From the NCBI GenBank assembly GCA_015680685.1, contig MNCI01005567.1, forward strand, positions 481,671-543,670: a stretch of DNA of 62,000 bases, written 5' to 3'. The notes below the pieces were generated by a model, which made no database searches, was not told the DNA's origin, and saw nothing but the letters and a program-made list of their open reading frames with translations. Origin of the DNA: Gnetum montanum (taxonomy: Eukaryota > Streptophyta > Gnetopsida > Gnetales > Gnetaceae). This document shows, one piece after another, positions 34,406 to 46,870 of the stretch (its first letter is position 1; the number at the start of each line of letters is the position of its first letter). A program made the translations under genes and the position numbers.

Positions 34406-36289
34406 TCATTATTTTGGATCTCTTCCTTTCCATTCAGTCATGGGGGAGATTGCCACATATGCTGATCATTCGAGGCCCTCAGTTCTTTTTAGTTTTTGTT
34501 TTACACATTGTTGTTTTACACGTTTTTGTTTTATACATTTTTGTTTTATACATTTTTGTTTTACAAATTTTNGTCAAGTTTGTCATTTAATAAGTGTTCT
34601 TCATGATGGTATGAACTATTTTCCTATTGATTGTTAATGTTTGGTTTTTACCTTTAAGTCATGATGTTAATACTAAGGTATGGTTCTTTTGATATGGTAG
34701 GCAATGAGTTCACTCCATTCATACATCCACAAATTTCTATGGTCTCTCTTGGCTTGGAACTGTATAGTCCCTTTTTCAATAATAAGAACTATAACGAATC
34801 GATGACTGGGCATTTCTCAAACTAAGGAAGGACTCAAGGATTGAAAAGGGTGTGACTTCAAGGGAACTTGATGCATTTGTGTTGGCCATTCTCTTGGGTG
34901 CTTGGATGTGTTCTTCTTGAGTCTTCTTACCGTTTTGACATTACTCAATTATCAGGAAGTTGAGCAAATAAAAATAACAAAGTCTTTGCATGGTGTGGTT
35001 CTCACGTATAAACACAAAAAATAAAAATAAAAAACTGTGAGAATTCAAAGCACACCCGTTAGATGAAATAATCATTTGGGCTACAAGCACTGGTTATGGA
35101 ACTAAAATAAAAATGTTCCCTCTAACTAAGGCCCTTCTTCACTTCCTATCTCATCTTTTGTTTCGTCAGAATGTTTGTGACTCTTTGGTGGAGACATTCT
35201 TGTTACTTCAAGAGGATGGGTTGGCTGAATGTATTAATGCAAAGTCACTGGAAGTGGTTTGTTGAGGCCGGACTTGGAATGGGATCTACTAAGTCGCATT
35301 AAACATGAAATCCAAAAAGGGCTGTACACCATATTGTTCTTGAGATTCCATTTCATTCTCCTCTTTCCATCATTCTTCCTCCATTGTTCACCTCATTACT
35401 GATTGTATCATTAGTGTATATCTTGGTGGATGCACTATTTTATTTTTGGTAAATTCTTGTGGTTACGACTTTAACTCTTGTTCCACATGATATTCCCAGA
35501 GCCTATGAACTCTTTGGAATGTGGGTTTTTCAGGGCATTACAGGCATGAGCCTGCTTTGGGGAGGACCCATTGGCATTCCTATTTGGTGCCCCAGTTAAA
35601 TTCTTTCCCTTAACATTTTTGCAATCCACTCTATTTTGATCATTTCCATTTTGACATCCATTTCATTGACGTTATAGTTGTCTCTTTTTCTCCAACTTCC
35701 TTGTTCTTTTTCTTTATCCATTTTATTGACCCCAAGCATTCACTCTTAGTCATGGGGGTCCAGACCCAAATTTTTTTGATTTTCTCCTAACCCCTACACC
35801 TTTGGTAGTCACCACTATGATATCTCCAGACCCGTATCAACCATACCACAACTCAGCCAATGGACCTTTCACCGAAACAAGGTATCAATTGCATTATGAT
35901 TCATTTACCCTTCCTAATATAAAGATTGTGTTATTTATGTAGATGGTAATCATGCAACAATGGATTGGATCTAGAGGGAACACTTGGAATGGATCGGTGC
36001 TGAAGTAGCTATACAAAGAACAAGACGGATGGTGTGCTTACGGATGGACAACGAAAGGCACAATCTTGGCATTGGCAGCAGCAAACATCTTCTCTTTTCT
36101 CTCTTCTCTCTTAGCTGCCAAATAAGGCCTGATGTTAAATGTATAAAATGTTCACTCATGTTGTTGTGAATACCAATTTTTTTTCTTGTAATGATGATCC
36201 GTTCACATGTCATCCCATTAGTTCCATTTTGAGTCAATAATCCCATACCATCCCAATATTTTGTAAGGAACTTGAGGATGATTTTTTAT
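34406..36289 (+). other. Element B 3' non-coding region
   Basis: Homologous to 12778-14720 of element A, inverted. It carries TTTTGTTTTACA repeats (34490-34570) and the single N at 34572, opposite element A's CA microsatellite. No coding frame. Confidence 0.7.
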
Positions 36290-36304
36290 TCAGTCATGGG
36301 GGTA
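36290..36304 (+). promoter_or_regulatory. Polypurine tract of element B
   Basis: TCAGTCATGGGGGTA directly before the 3' LTR. Confidence 0.85.
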
Positions 36305-37133
36305 TGATGGGATGCGATATCACATGGGCTGCAATATTGTGTCTACCATGATATCGCATCCCCCACAATATCGTGTACGCGATATCACGGTGCACCACCA
36401 AATTTATAAATAAGAGGTGGCTCTCCCTTATTTCTTAGTTTAGGCCTAAACCGTAGTGAAACTCTGGCATTTTTACCTTTCCAAAGATAGAATAATTTCC
36501 ATGTGCCCACAGTAGGAGCTCCAAAGTGAACGGATCTTTATTCGAGCAAATATTGTACCTGAACAGAAGTTTGTGTACGGAAATAAAGATGAACTTCTTG
36601 GATAAACCTTGCAGTGCATGGACTAAGCTAGATAGGACTTTATTTACTGTTATTCATTGTTTACTATTTAAATGCTTTATTAGTTAATTAAATCTCTCTC
36701 AACCCTTCTCTCATAGTTAAGTGCATTCAGTACGAACGCTTTGAGCACGTGCGTTATGCTTGGTGATCCCAGTAATGAATAGCATTTGGTAACCAAGGTT
36801 ACATTGGTTCAAGGTGTGAATGGTAAGTTGGAACGGATGTTGATACTAGGTTAATTAAGGCTTAGTTAGTTAGTTAAAGTTAGTTAATTATTCTCTTCAC
36901 CCTTCACCTCATTAGCATAGGAGATAAAACAAAAAAGATATAAAAATAACATACCTCAGCCTTATTGAACCATACAACCGTGACAAATACAAGTAAGTCT
37001 GGGAAGACAACGAATGATTAACCTTAAGTGTTCCCTAAGGCATGTAGGCACTTAGTCTATGGAGTTCGACCGGATCATGCATGTAATGCTCGTATTCATA
37101 TGGTTGAGTGTAGGGGTACCTCGCCACTCATCA
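36305..37133 (+). repeat. 3' LTR of element B
   Basis: 829 bp. U3 begins TGATGGGATGCGATATCAC and has a run of GATATC palindromes to about 36390. TATAAATA is at 36405-36412 and AATAAA at 36582-36587. It ends CTCATCA and is followed by the duplication AGATG. Confidence 0.9.
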
Positions 37134-37786
37134 AGATGTGAATCCTTTGCATTTTTTGTCACCTCTTCACTTTTCTCTCCATCATCCTAACTCGAGTACA
37201 AGTTGGTCTTTCTCATCTCCTCATCATCTCTATCCTTTTGCTATAACTTGCCATTACTAGGACATTTGGAGATCATATGAACCCTTCCACCACATACCAA
37301 GCATTCTATTGAAGATGAATCAAAATTATAACTTGAAAAATTTATACCTCTTTCCTTACCTTAGAATTAATTGGGTTTTTGTTGATTGAAGCTCTTACTC
37401 ATCTACTCAATCACATTGGTTAGTTTTTGAATATTTGCCTTAAGGTCTGAGTTCTCTTTCTTGAGATAAAAACATTCATCATTAAGAACTTTATTTTTTA
37501 TTTCCTTAGCATGTAAAGCATTATTTATCTCAATGCACAAATTTTGGAAAGAAAGAACTACATGGCAAAACATTCCATACCTTTCTTCAAAGGAAACATC
37601 ATTTAGATTGTTATGAGTTTTATCAACTTTACAAGCATAGTTTTCTTTATTTCTAAACATAAGTAAGGGAATGAAATACTTACCTTTATAGTAGATGTAA
37701 TATAGGAATTGAGCACACCAATTGATAAAGCACATTAGTCTTTTTGTCCATATGTGTCTGATGCTGATTGCCCCTTCCACGTTCAC
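37134..37786 (-). pseudogene. Copia element K gag, upstream half
   Basis: 128-residue open piece (37403-37786) with SFEERYGMFCHVVLSFQNL and coiled-coil-like LNDECFYLKKENSDLKANIQ. Further downstream on the minus strand is a CCHC zinc knuckle CLVCGGRVHMISKC (37262-37303; C-x2-C-x4-H-x4-C). Joining 37134 to 30373 after removing B and one duplication gives continuous sequence, so B interrupted this frame. Confidence 0.75.
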
Positions 37787-37820
37787 TCTTGAAGAGTGAT
37801 GTAGAGTACAAGAGTATCAA

Positions 37821-37832
37821 GCTTCGATATCA
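37821..37832 (-). promoter_or_regulatory. Primer-binding site of copia element K
   Basis: TGATATCGAAGC on the minus strand, one or two bases from the LTR end. It has three transitions relative to TGGTATCAGAGC (initiator-Met tRNA). Confidence 0.7.
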
Positions 37833-37834
37833 CT

Positions 37835-39157
37835 TGAGGATCATTGAACATAGAAAGGGGGGATGAATAATTTTTCAAAATCAAAAAATTATTCAACACA
37901 AAAGCACACCAAATTTTACATGGTTCCCCAACTTGGGTACTTCACATTTGAAGGCTAGATCGCTTGCACACCTTTGGACTTTGTTTCTTCAAATATATGG
38001 TTTAGAGGACACCACAACCTTTACAAGATTTAAGCTCCACTATGAAGGGTTTTGTTTCTATAAAATCTCTCAATCTCACAAGGTCCCAACAAGCCCAAAA
38101 TGTGGTTTGAATGGCACCACACCCTGTACAAGCTCTAAGCTATGCTCTAGATTGATTTGACATCATGAATCCACTCAACCTTGCAAGGTCCCAATAGGCT
38201 TAGAATGTGGTTTCTAGGATCCTACAACCCTTAAAACTTGAGCTTTGCTCAAGAGTGTTGTGGTGCTACACCAACACTCAAACCCACAAGATCCCAACAA
38301 GCTCAAGGACAATGCCTTTCCATAAGAAGTACATCAACCTTGTAGGGTAGCAAAAAAGAAACAAAAATTACAAGGAAAGGATGCAACTAATTTTTCTGAT
38401 CCTTTTACTTTAAGGTACAACACACTTTTACCACTTACAACAATACAAAAGATAGTACAATGAGGTATAAGAATAATAGAATGATGTATCAAATGATTAC
38501 TTAATGTTCACACTTCACAATGCTTGCTTATTTTCCAATAGAATGAAGTATTTTTATAGCCTAGGTGTATCCAAAATCACCTTAGAATTCATGCAATGGC
38601 TATCTAATGATCACTGGAGATGTCCTCTTCAAGACTAAGATGTCTTTCTACATCAGACTTTCATTTGAGAGAGACATCTTCTTCACAAGGAAGGTGTCTC
38701 TGAGGAGATGTCTTCTTCACAAGGGAGATGTCTACTATTTTTGAGAGACATCTTCTCTAGGTATTCTTCAATTCTCATAAGACATCTACTATTTTTAGAA
38801 GATGTCTACTCTTCATGGGAGATGTCTCTTTTGTAGGCCCCAAAAATAAGACTATTTGTTTTGATGTCACCAACAAAGTTCCCATAGATCCTATAACCTC
38901 ATAAACTCATCAAAATGAGCCAAAACACTCTAAAATATTCTCAAACATCTAGGAAAAATCCTCAACAAAAACCAATACACATAGACATATTTTTCTTAAA
39001 TTCTTCATATTTGTCCATGCTCCCTTGAGTTGTTATGATCTTGACTTTTCTTGCAAGTCCTTGAGTCCTTTGCATTTGCTCTTGTAAACAAAAAAATCAC
39101 ACAAACATTCTTTGTTCTTCATTTTCCTTAAGGTTTTGAAATACAAAAATGTCAACA
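37835..39157 (-). repeat. 5' LTR of copia element K
   Basis: 1323 bp, plus-strand start TGAGGATCATTG, end GTCAACA. It aligns along its length with 26335-27723. The AGATGTCT/AGACATCT cluster lies at 38610-38840. Confidence 0.86.
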
Positions 39158-41460
39158 AGAATTACCACCTTTTTATACTAGATTATTGATGCACAAGAAA
39201 GGGATGTACTGGTGTAGGGGTACTAACGCCCCTGCACTGACATAGAGGGTACATTAGCATACCCTCCTAAGCAAGGAGAAACCCAAAAATTCATCATCAA
39301 CATCCTTTACATGTCTTCCTTTGCCTTTTAAGTCATTCACAAGATCAAAAGCATGCTCAAATTACCACAAATCAACTAAATAAGACACATGCTAAGCTAT
39401 AAAACATAAACATTATGAACTTACCATTGGTTACATCCATAATCATGGAAATTAGGTCAAATGATTAATTTATGCATTCTCATGAATTAAACACTAGGAA
39501 AGAAGGATTAGAGAAATGGAAGAATGATTAGACCACCAAAAATAATTAATTACAACCATAAGGAAGATAAACTTGAAAGGATTTGTCATGATCAAATCTT
39601 AAAGCCAGAAGAGTTGACAGTCATACTAGTGGAAGATTAATCAAGTTTCTTATGTAATGAAATCACCACCATCACTAGTAGATAAGCTTTAACTTACTCA
39701 CTTGCAATGCTAATCCACTAAGGATTCACAAGTAGGTTCATTCCATAGTAGACACCTTCCTTTCTTGCCCTTATAAAATCTATTAATGGGACACTCATGG
39801 ATTCCTAATAACCAATGAGACATCAGCATCCAATAGAAATCCATCCCAATGGATGATCAAATATCATCCTCTACTTCACTTGATCGACCTTTTGCCACAT
39901 GCAACAATGGATGGGAATGGAAAGAAATGGATGAAGAATGAATAATGGATTCCAAGCCAACCATTCAATTAGCTTAAGAGATTATGTGAGAATGTACTAT
40001 ACCCTAGGATAGATTATTTCTTGCATCCTTTGATCACTACTCATCCATACAATAGGGATTAACCTCTAAGCCTTCCTTCCAAGTACCAAGTCATGATTAC
40101 CACTTTTAGTGTCATCTAGCCTTGATTCTTTTGTGGTCTAATCTTTGATGGAACTGAAGCAAGGAAACATATCACAAAACATCTAGAAGTTAAGATTTTA
40201 GTTTGGTTTTCCTTCATCTATGCACATATGTATAGCAGAATCGAGTTTTTCTTTACTATAAACCTTTCATAAATATCTTTATCTATGCTAACCAATCCCA
40301 CATCCTAACAGGAATTAAAATTCCATGAACAAGAAAATGAAATATTTTGGGTTCAAATATGGTCAATGTTTATGTTAAGAATTATGATGTTGAATCTTAG
40401 GAACAAAAGGATTTAGGATTTATATGGATTAACATTACCAAAGTTTACTAAGAGAGAGATTTATAAGCCTTTATGGCCCTGGGTAGGGATGAGAAAGAGA
40501 TTTTCTTAAACTATGAAATTTTGGGAAGTTAAGTGATCAAGGAAAAAATTTGAACATGAGAAAGGATTATATAGATATTGTTTCAACCACTCATTTTTGT
40601 CTTGATTTGAGCAATTATAAGATCACTTTGAGATGATAAAGATACTAATTTGTATGAAATATAAACTTAGAATTACATTGCTCTCCCATCACATCTTCTT
40701 CTTATCATTATTTTATTATTATATCTTTTTTCTTTTTCTTTTTCTTTTTCTTTTTCTTCTTAAAGTACTTTTTTTCATATTTTTTTCTTTTCATGAGAAG
40801 AGGATTTTTTATGGTGCATGGAAGTCATGGGAATTATTAGAGTTCTAGATCACCACTTAGAATCTTTTACTTACATGAACATGAGAATTCATCCTTCATC
40901 GCATGACACACACAAGTTCATGAGATCACAAACCTCTTTTCACCAAGATGTCTAGGTAAGATAAGAACATGCACCTTGGTTCAATCACATTGAAAAAATC
41001 CATCTAGTGATCACAAGGACCCTCAATGACACACTCCTTCCTTGCTAGTAACCAAGCACTCTTTTAAGATCCTAGAGCTCAAATCCTAAAATGTGGATTG
41101 ACCACCTCCTCACGGTTCTAGTAGCATTATCTTTAATAGCTCACAGTGTGAGTCTTAGCTTCATGCTAAATTTGGGCTTGCTTTAGTGTGGATGAATGAA
41201 TTATGCTACATGGGCATTTCATTGATCAAGGTTTCACTTTATACTAATTTAAAACTCACATCATCATCATATTTGTAACTCACCCATCCATAATTGGCTT
41301 ATTGGATGAGCATTCATAAAGTACATTAATTGATTTTTCCTCACACACACATACAAACATAGTAAATTAAAAGAAAAATATCATAGATAAATGCACAAGA
41401 GTATAAGCATTCTAACTAAACACAAAATCTTTATTAAATGCATAAACAAGCAAGAAGATA
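39158..41460. other. Element D interior or older insertion, unresolved
   Basis: No coding frame recognised. The segment 40690-41300 is related in the same orientation to 50540-51130 (both contain CTCAATGACACACTCC-like and AACCAAGCAC words). A TTTTTC microsatellite lies at 40728-40762. If element D ever had RT and integrase they should be here, and I cannot see them. Confidence 0.4.
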
Positions 41461-41739
41461 AAATTTTGACATACTGTGGAGGACTCCTTCTCCATGGCTA
41501 ATCCATGTCTAAAGATTGAGAGTTATGCATGCTTAGAGGTGAAATATGTTCATTATGGTACATTAGGTGTTGATTCTCAAACATTTCATATGTCTTACTT
41601 GAATGACACATGCACATGATGCTACATGATTGGGAAGGATCACAAGAAATTTTCTTGTAAAATCATCCTTTTTGTCTCATTCTTCTTGTTGATTTTGAGA
41701 TGAAGATCTTGGAAGATCAACCTAGCATTGGTGGTTCTC

Positions 41740-42000
41740 AACTAGGCCCTCCTCATAATAATAGGGAAGTTATCTTCCACCTTATTTTCTAACTTAACTA
41801 TTAAGAAATTTATAGGATATGACCAGCCTATAATAGCTGTAAAGATATCACTTACTTATCCTATAGGATATAAGTAGAATTGTTTTTCTAGCTTCAATCA
41901 AATGTTGGTACCCTTGAAAGAAGGAAGTTCCTAATCAAGATACTACTACAATGAGATGATATTAACTCTTGAACTATAGTCACAAAGATCTAGATAGTGA
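41740..42000 (-). pseudogene. Element D protease remnant
   Basis: The minus-strand translation aligns with element A's protease: SSRVNIIS, GWSYPINFLIVKLENKVEDN, FPIIMRRA and LRTTNARLIFQDLHLKI, with several stops. The catalytic Asp region is degraded (a Tyr/Ser context instead of DSG). Confidence 0.65.
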
Positions 42001-42849
42001 TCCTTTTACCTATTTGAATTTCCAACATGGGACTACCAGGATTTGATTATTTTTTATATAGTTATCCTTCTTTAACTATCTACATAGCCACCTTGGACAT
42101 GGGAATGGTGATAACATTGTCACCATCAATTATCATCTTGATACCTTTGCTACACGTGGCTATGAAGCTTATCCTTAGAGTAGATGTTGTACTTTGATTA
42201 TGTTCAAGGAACATCATTAAGACCTCTTAGATATGAACTTTTATCTAGCATGCATTATTATCATCTCTACTGGATGAAGAGGATGAAGTAGACCCTATTC
42301 CATGGTGCTTATGTCTATGCCTACAAAATAATTTTCTATCATGAAACCTTAAAATTCTCCCTATAATTAAATTAACGTGAGATTGATAGTATTACCTACT
42401 CGTGTACATGGAAGTAAGATTAGTGCAATAGGTAATATTATACAATTTGGCTTGCCTTATTTGTAGTTGACTGGTTATCCCACCATGTTTGAAACTAGGA
42501 AGAAGAAGTTGTTGTTGCTATCGAGCTTAGTTTGTAGGATTTCTTGAAGTAAGTAGGTACTTCTAAGATGTCATCGATGGGTATTGATAAGCATCTACAT
42601 GTGTACTTTGAAAGTATGGATTGGCAAGAAGTACCATCTATTGTTGCATTGGAATAGGATGATTCTATGAAATAGCATTCCAAGGATTTGAAGCTTACCA
42701 TAGTTAGTACTACTACATGGGTTGTGGATATGCACCTTTAGGATAGTATGAATGATCAAGGTATAGAGTTCTCCTTACTTTTCCTCTAACAAATTTGGGA
42801 TTCAAGAGTACCCCAAATCATTTCATCTCACTAATCATGTGAGCCATGA

Positions 42850-43990
42850 CTAAGAAGCACTATGATTCATGAAGGTCTACGTAATATTGGTAGGGATCCT
42901 CATCACTAGAGGATGAGAAAGCCTCATCTAGGACTTTATGAATGCTCTTAAAGTAAGAGATCTTGCATTTACCCTTACATTTGTATGTCTTTCTATGTTC
43001 ATGTGGTGTGATTTTTTTGGTTGTAACTTTAATAATCTTAGCCTCAATATTCTTAAGGATAGTGGTTATCTTTTCATCCATTACATCCCAAACTTGGTCC
43101 ACTTTGTAAGCTAAGTTTGTTAAGGCCTTGGTGATTTTGACTTTGTCTTGTGCCAAGACCTTAACTATAGTGGAAGGTTTAATGGTATCTTTGATGTTGT
43201 TAGCCTTTCTTCTATGTGCATGATTGTAATTGTACTTCTTAGAAGGTTATCACTTCTACCTTTCATCCATCATGCTTGTAATAATGTTTAAGAATAGTTC
43301 GATTTGGGCAATAGAATTTTTGTGTACTTTGCCCATTGCATAGATGTTTATGTGCTCCCTTGTTTTCTACCTTAGGCCTTCTAAAATTTGCATTAATTAT
43401 TCTCTTTAACTAAATCCATGGTTTAGAGTACAATGAGAAATTTTAATATACCTCTCCATGGTGATGTTGATAGGTTCATGGGCTCATTGTCTCTATTCAG
43501 CCATCTTCTTTTAGATGTTTGAAATGCATGCTTAGGTCTAAAATTTTATGTAGAAGGTTTTGATCATATCTTCCCATATCTAAATTGATTTTTGGAACAA
43601 GGATTTATACCAAGTTTCTACATGTTCAATGAAAGTATAGAAAAACAACCACAACTTTTGTCAATCATGCACAGTCCCTTGCGAGAAGTATGTATTATCA
43701 AAGGCTTACATGTAAAGTTGGAGATCATCACTAGTATACCCTCTATATGTTGGAACATCTTTCATGTTGGTTCATTTGTTCTTTCTATCATGAACATGAT
43801 TCCTTGGAATATGCATAACTTTAGTGAGTTCATGATAATCACCCTCGTCAAACAAAGGAGCATCATCATCATTGAAAGATCTAGACAAATGCATATGCTA
43901 GAACTTGGGGAGGAGATCATCATTTTGAGTCTTAGCTACATGTGATTGATAGTGCCTGATCATGGGCCTTCATGATGGATTAAATCTTTT
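42850..43990 (-). pseudogene. Element D gag remnant
   Basis: 98-residue open piece 42860-43156 (ALTNLAYKVDQVWDVMDEKI, then YKCKGKCKISYF and SSSSDEDPYQYY). It aligns with the gag C-terminal part of A and B (EIVAKVDDIWSSLESKIETV, KGKGKI, DDDGGCEIY). The rest toward 43990 is broken. Confidence 0.65.
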
Positions 43991-44572
43991 TCTTTGATGT
44001 TTTCTTTATCGTCCTACTCTTCATCTAAGTGATTAGATAAAAAGCTATGATTTTCCTCCTCTTCTATCATTTGATCTCAAAGATCTTACATATATAAAGA
44101 TTCATATTCATTATACATTGGCTTTCGAGCTACATAGAATATAAAAATCTTCTAGCCCCATGTTAATCATGGTCTATGTGAGATCATCCATTGCAACCAT
44201 AGCCAGTCCTCTATAGAACTGTTCATGAGTATCTTGCCACCTTCCTTGCTTATCTTAAGCATCATCATCATCATCCTAGCCTTGTCCCAACAAAATAGGA
44301 TTAGATATCTTGGTTATCTTGATGATAAGCTAAAATGACGAGTGAAAGGACCATATCCTCTAAATGTACAAATATGATGAAAGCCCTTCTTGATTTTGTC
44401 ACATTTCTTAAGAACTTTGATGGGCTTTTAGCATTATCTACCATCTTGTTCATGTTCAAAATCTGCACACAACATCAAAGAAACGAAAAATTATTTGACT
44501 AAATATTAAAATAAAAAAATATATAAGTAATTATAGGCAATTCATTAATGCTTGCCTCAACAATGATGAAAA
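43991..44572 (-). other. Element D 5' leader
   Basis: No ORF. Beside the LTR the minus strand reads TCATCATTGTTGAGGCAAG, at best a heavily decayed Asp-tRNA primer-binding site. Confidence 0.4.
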
Positions 44573-45812
44573 TGATAGAGGTATCGCTGGTTTTTACCAA
44601 TGGAATTTATGATATAAAACATAGTGTGATCTGATCATAAGCTTCAAAGAAAATGTTGGGAGGATTGCCAAGAACACTCATGTATATCATTACATTTAAT
44701 AAATATAAAATATTTTATAATACATATAATATAAAGGAAACCCTATGTTACAACAATGAGAAATAAAAAGAATATTTATAATTTTATGTTTTATAATTTT
44801 TATGGATTTAAAAATTATAAGAAATAAAATAATAATAAACACATGTGCATCATAATCCCTCTTGGGGACAAGTGTCATGCTTGTGTCACAATTCCTCTTG
44901 GGAACATGTGCAACACCACCCATAGAATGTAATAAAATGACTCTTAATCACAACCATAATGGCTCAAAACTAGGTTATAAGTTATGACCTCTTTGGATAA
45001 GAATGAATCATCATAGCTCAATAGAATAGAAATTAAATAAATATTTTTAGTATTTTAGTGTTTAAGGAATTAATGGTAGAATAAGGAAAAATCATAAGCT
45101 CTATTCACCATGCAAACTCTAGACTTTATATTGACCAAATGGTTTTAGGCTATGTAAGCAAGATAGCACTATGATAGAGTCTATCGACACTTGTGAAAGT
45201 AATGACTTAAAATACACATACACAAACAAGGAAGAAAATCAACTTACCTAAGGAAGAGCTCTTTACAAAATTAGATGCCAAAAGCCAAATGGAAATGAAA
45301 GTTGTGCTATGCTATCACTAAGATATCTATGAGAGCTTATCCCAAGTATTTCTAGGTTTCACATCATAACAATAGAGGTTCACTAGCACCTAGGCATTAA
45401 TTGAGGTCTATGATAGTAGCCTAGATAACACAAAAACACACCATAGGCAAAGGAAATAAACCATGCTTGCTAAGATATGGGTCAATGACCTTGCACTAAA
45501 GTAAGTGATGCATTGATGTAAGGTAGTTAGCACATCCCTTCCCTAGCACACTTTATCTTTCAACTTTAGATAAAAGTTGAAACATCAGGGAAAATATCAT
45601 ATGGTTCTTAGGATGCTCGAATGAAGCTAAAAATATTCTACAAAGCCTAAGACATGTACAAAACCTAGAAGTGTGATATGAAAGGCTATGATGAAAACCT
45701 AGAAGGTAGAAATCTCAACCATATACATGAAAACTACAAACATTAGGTGTAAAATACTTCTTGAGTTTAGGATTTATAATGGACTTACAAAATGTAACTG
45801 GATGACTCATCA
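44573..45812 (-). repeat. 5' LTR of element D (copy D2)
   Basis: 1240 bp, plus-strand start TGATAGAGGTATCG, end GATGACTCATCA. Collinear with D1 at 21856-23080; the right flank is CCTTG. Confidence 0.82.
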
Positions 45813-46430
45813 CCTTGTAACTTATCCCTTCTCTTGGGTAGAAACTATGACTTTCCTAAAACATTTACCATGAAAGTTAGTTAAAAGTTAATCTTGAAGT
45901 CAAACTTAGCTCTAATGGCAAGAAGGAATGATGAATAATAAATGTGAAGTACTACAACTTGACCATAATGTCAGCATGACTCATGATGATTAACCACAAC
46001 CCTATCATGACCTAACCATGACTTGTAGTGGACAAACCATGGGCTAACCATGATTTTTGGTTGACTTAAATTTACAAGAAATGTTGTAAAATGGAAATAA
46101 TGGTAAGAAAAGTTGTACTACAAATTCACCACAACCTTACCCTAAGCTATGGTAATAGACCATAACCTTATCATGACTTGTAACTAATAATAAAACTCAT
46201 AAAAAAATGTAAAATGACAAGAACAACAAGAAAGATTCAACCATGAACTTACCATAGCTTATGGTATTTGACAATGACCAAACCATGATCAGACCATGCC
46301 TTGTGATGTTGTAAGTTTCACAAACATAGAAACTGGGGATTGTACTAAATGGTTGAAGGACAACCACAACCTCATAGTGACTCATGGTAAGTAACCACAA
46401 CTCATGGTCAATTCTCAAAACCATACCACT
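45813..46430. repeat. Degenerate ACCATGA-rich repeat tract
   Basis: Many irregular copies of AACCATGACTTATGG-like words (for example ACCATGACTTG, ACCATAACCTTATC, ACCATGATCAGACC) over about 450 bp, without a clear period. No coding frame. Confidence 0.5.
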
Positions 46431-46870
46431 ATCAACTTTTTAGCCAATGGTAAATGTTATTATTATTGTCATTTTCATATTTCATGTTCAAAATATTTAA
46501 AAATCAAAGTTTTACATCAAGGAGAAATCATAAAAGCCAAAGATCTGACAAAAAATAATAATGTAAAGGAGATAAAATCACATGAAAAGGGGCCAAGCCT
46601 TTCTCCCCTACTATAAATAGAGGTTAAGGATTTCCAAATTAAAAATAAAGGAAAGTGAGTGAGGAGAATGAGGGAAAACCTAGTGAGGGAGTGTTCATTT
46701 TCATCTATAAGTATTATAATTTTGTTCTTCCTTCTCCCTTATTCCATTAATCCATTTGAGGATTTTCTCCATTATTGAGTGTTAAATTTCTCAAGAATTT
46801 TAGATGAAAATCCATTCTTTCATGATCAATGAAGCTTTCAAGCTATTCTCATATTGAAAATCCCTTAATA
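46430..46870 (+). repeat. LTR-like repeat F, forward copy
   Basis: Contains TATAAATA at 46612-46619 after ATAAAAGCCAAAGATCTGAC and GGGGCCAAG. It matches the reverse complement of 49880-50270 across the TATA region and about 200 bp on each side. It looks like a retroelement U3-R region; termini are not resolved. Confidence 0.6.

Larger units (their letters stand above)
30374..37133 (+). mobile_element. Element B: A-family Ty3 element lacking RT and integrase
   Basis: Plus-strand element inserted in the gag of copia K. Partial 5' LTR (30659-30961), Asp-tRNA primer-binding site, gag and protease remnants, a 1.9-kb 3' non-coding region, polypurine tract and 3' LTR (36305-37133). At about 34330-34405 the sequence jumps from just after protease to the region that follows integrase in element A, omitting RT, RNase H and integrase (about 3.2 kb). 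Target duplication AGATG: complete at 37134-37138, partly visible as AGA at 30371-30373 before the gap. Confidence 0.85.
26335..39157 (-). mobile_element. Element K: Ty1/copia retrotransposon, interrupted by element B
   Basis: LTRs at 26335-27723 and 37835-39157 (about 1.35 kb). Beside the right LTR the minus strand reads TGATATCGAAGC, close to the initiator-Met tRNA site TGGTATCAGAGC. Beside the left LTR it reads CCAAAAAGGAGAT then TGTTGAC, the usual copia polypurine tract and LTR start. Flanks AAAAC and AGAAT may be a target duplication with two transitions. Only gag-like coding sequence is visible inside; without B the interior is about 3.4 kb, too short for a complete gag-pol. Confidence 0.85.
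21856..45812 (-). mobile_element. Element D: Ty3/gypsy element split by nested insertions
   Basis: Paired LTRs at 21856-23080 and 44573-45812 lie in the same orientation. The flanks are CCTTC on the left and CCTTG on the right, a near-perfect target duplication. Gag and protease remnants sit beside the right LTR, so it reads on the minus strand; a decayed 3' ORF sits beside the left LTR. A copia element (26335-39157) is inserted in it. Without that insertion it is about 11 kb. RT and integrase are not recognisable. Confidence 0.78.
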
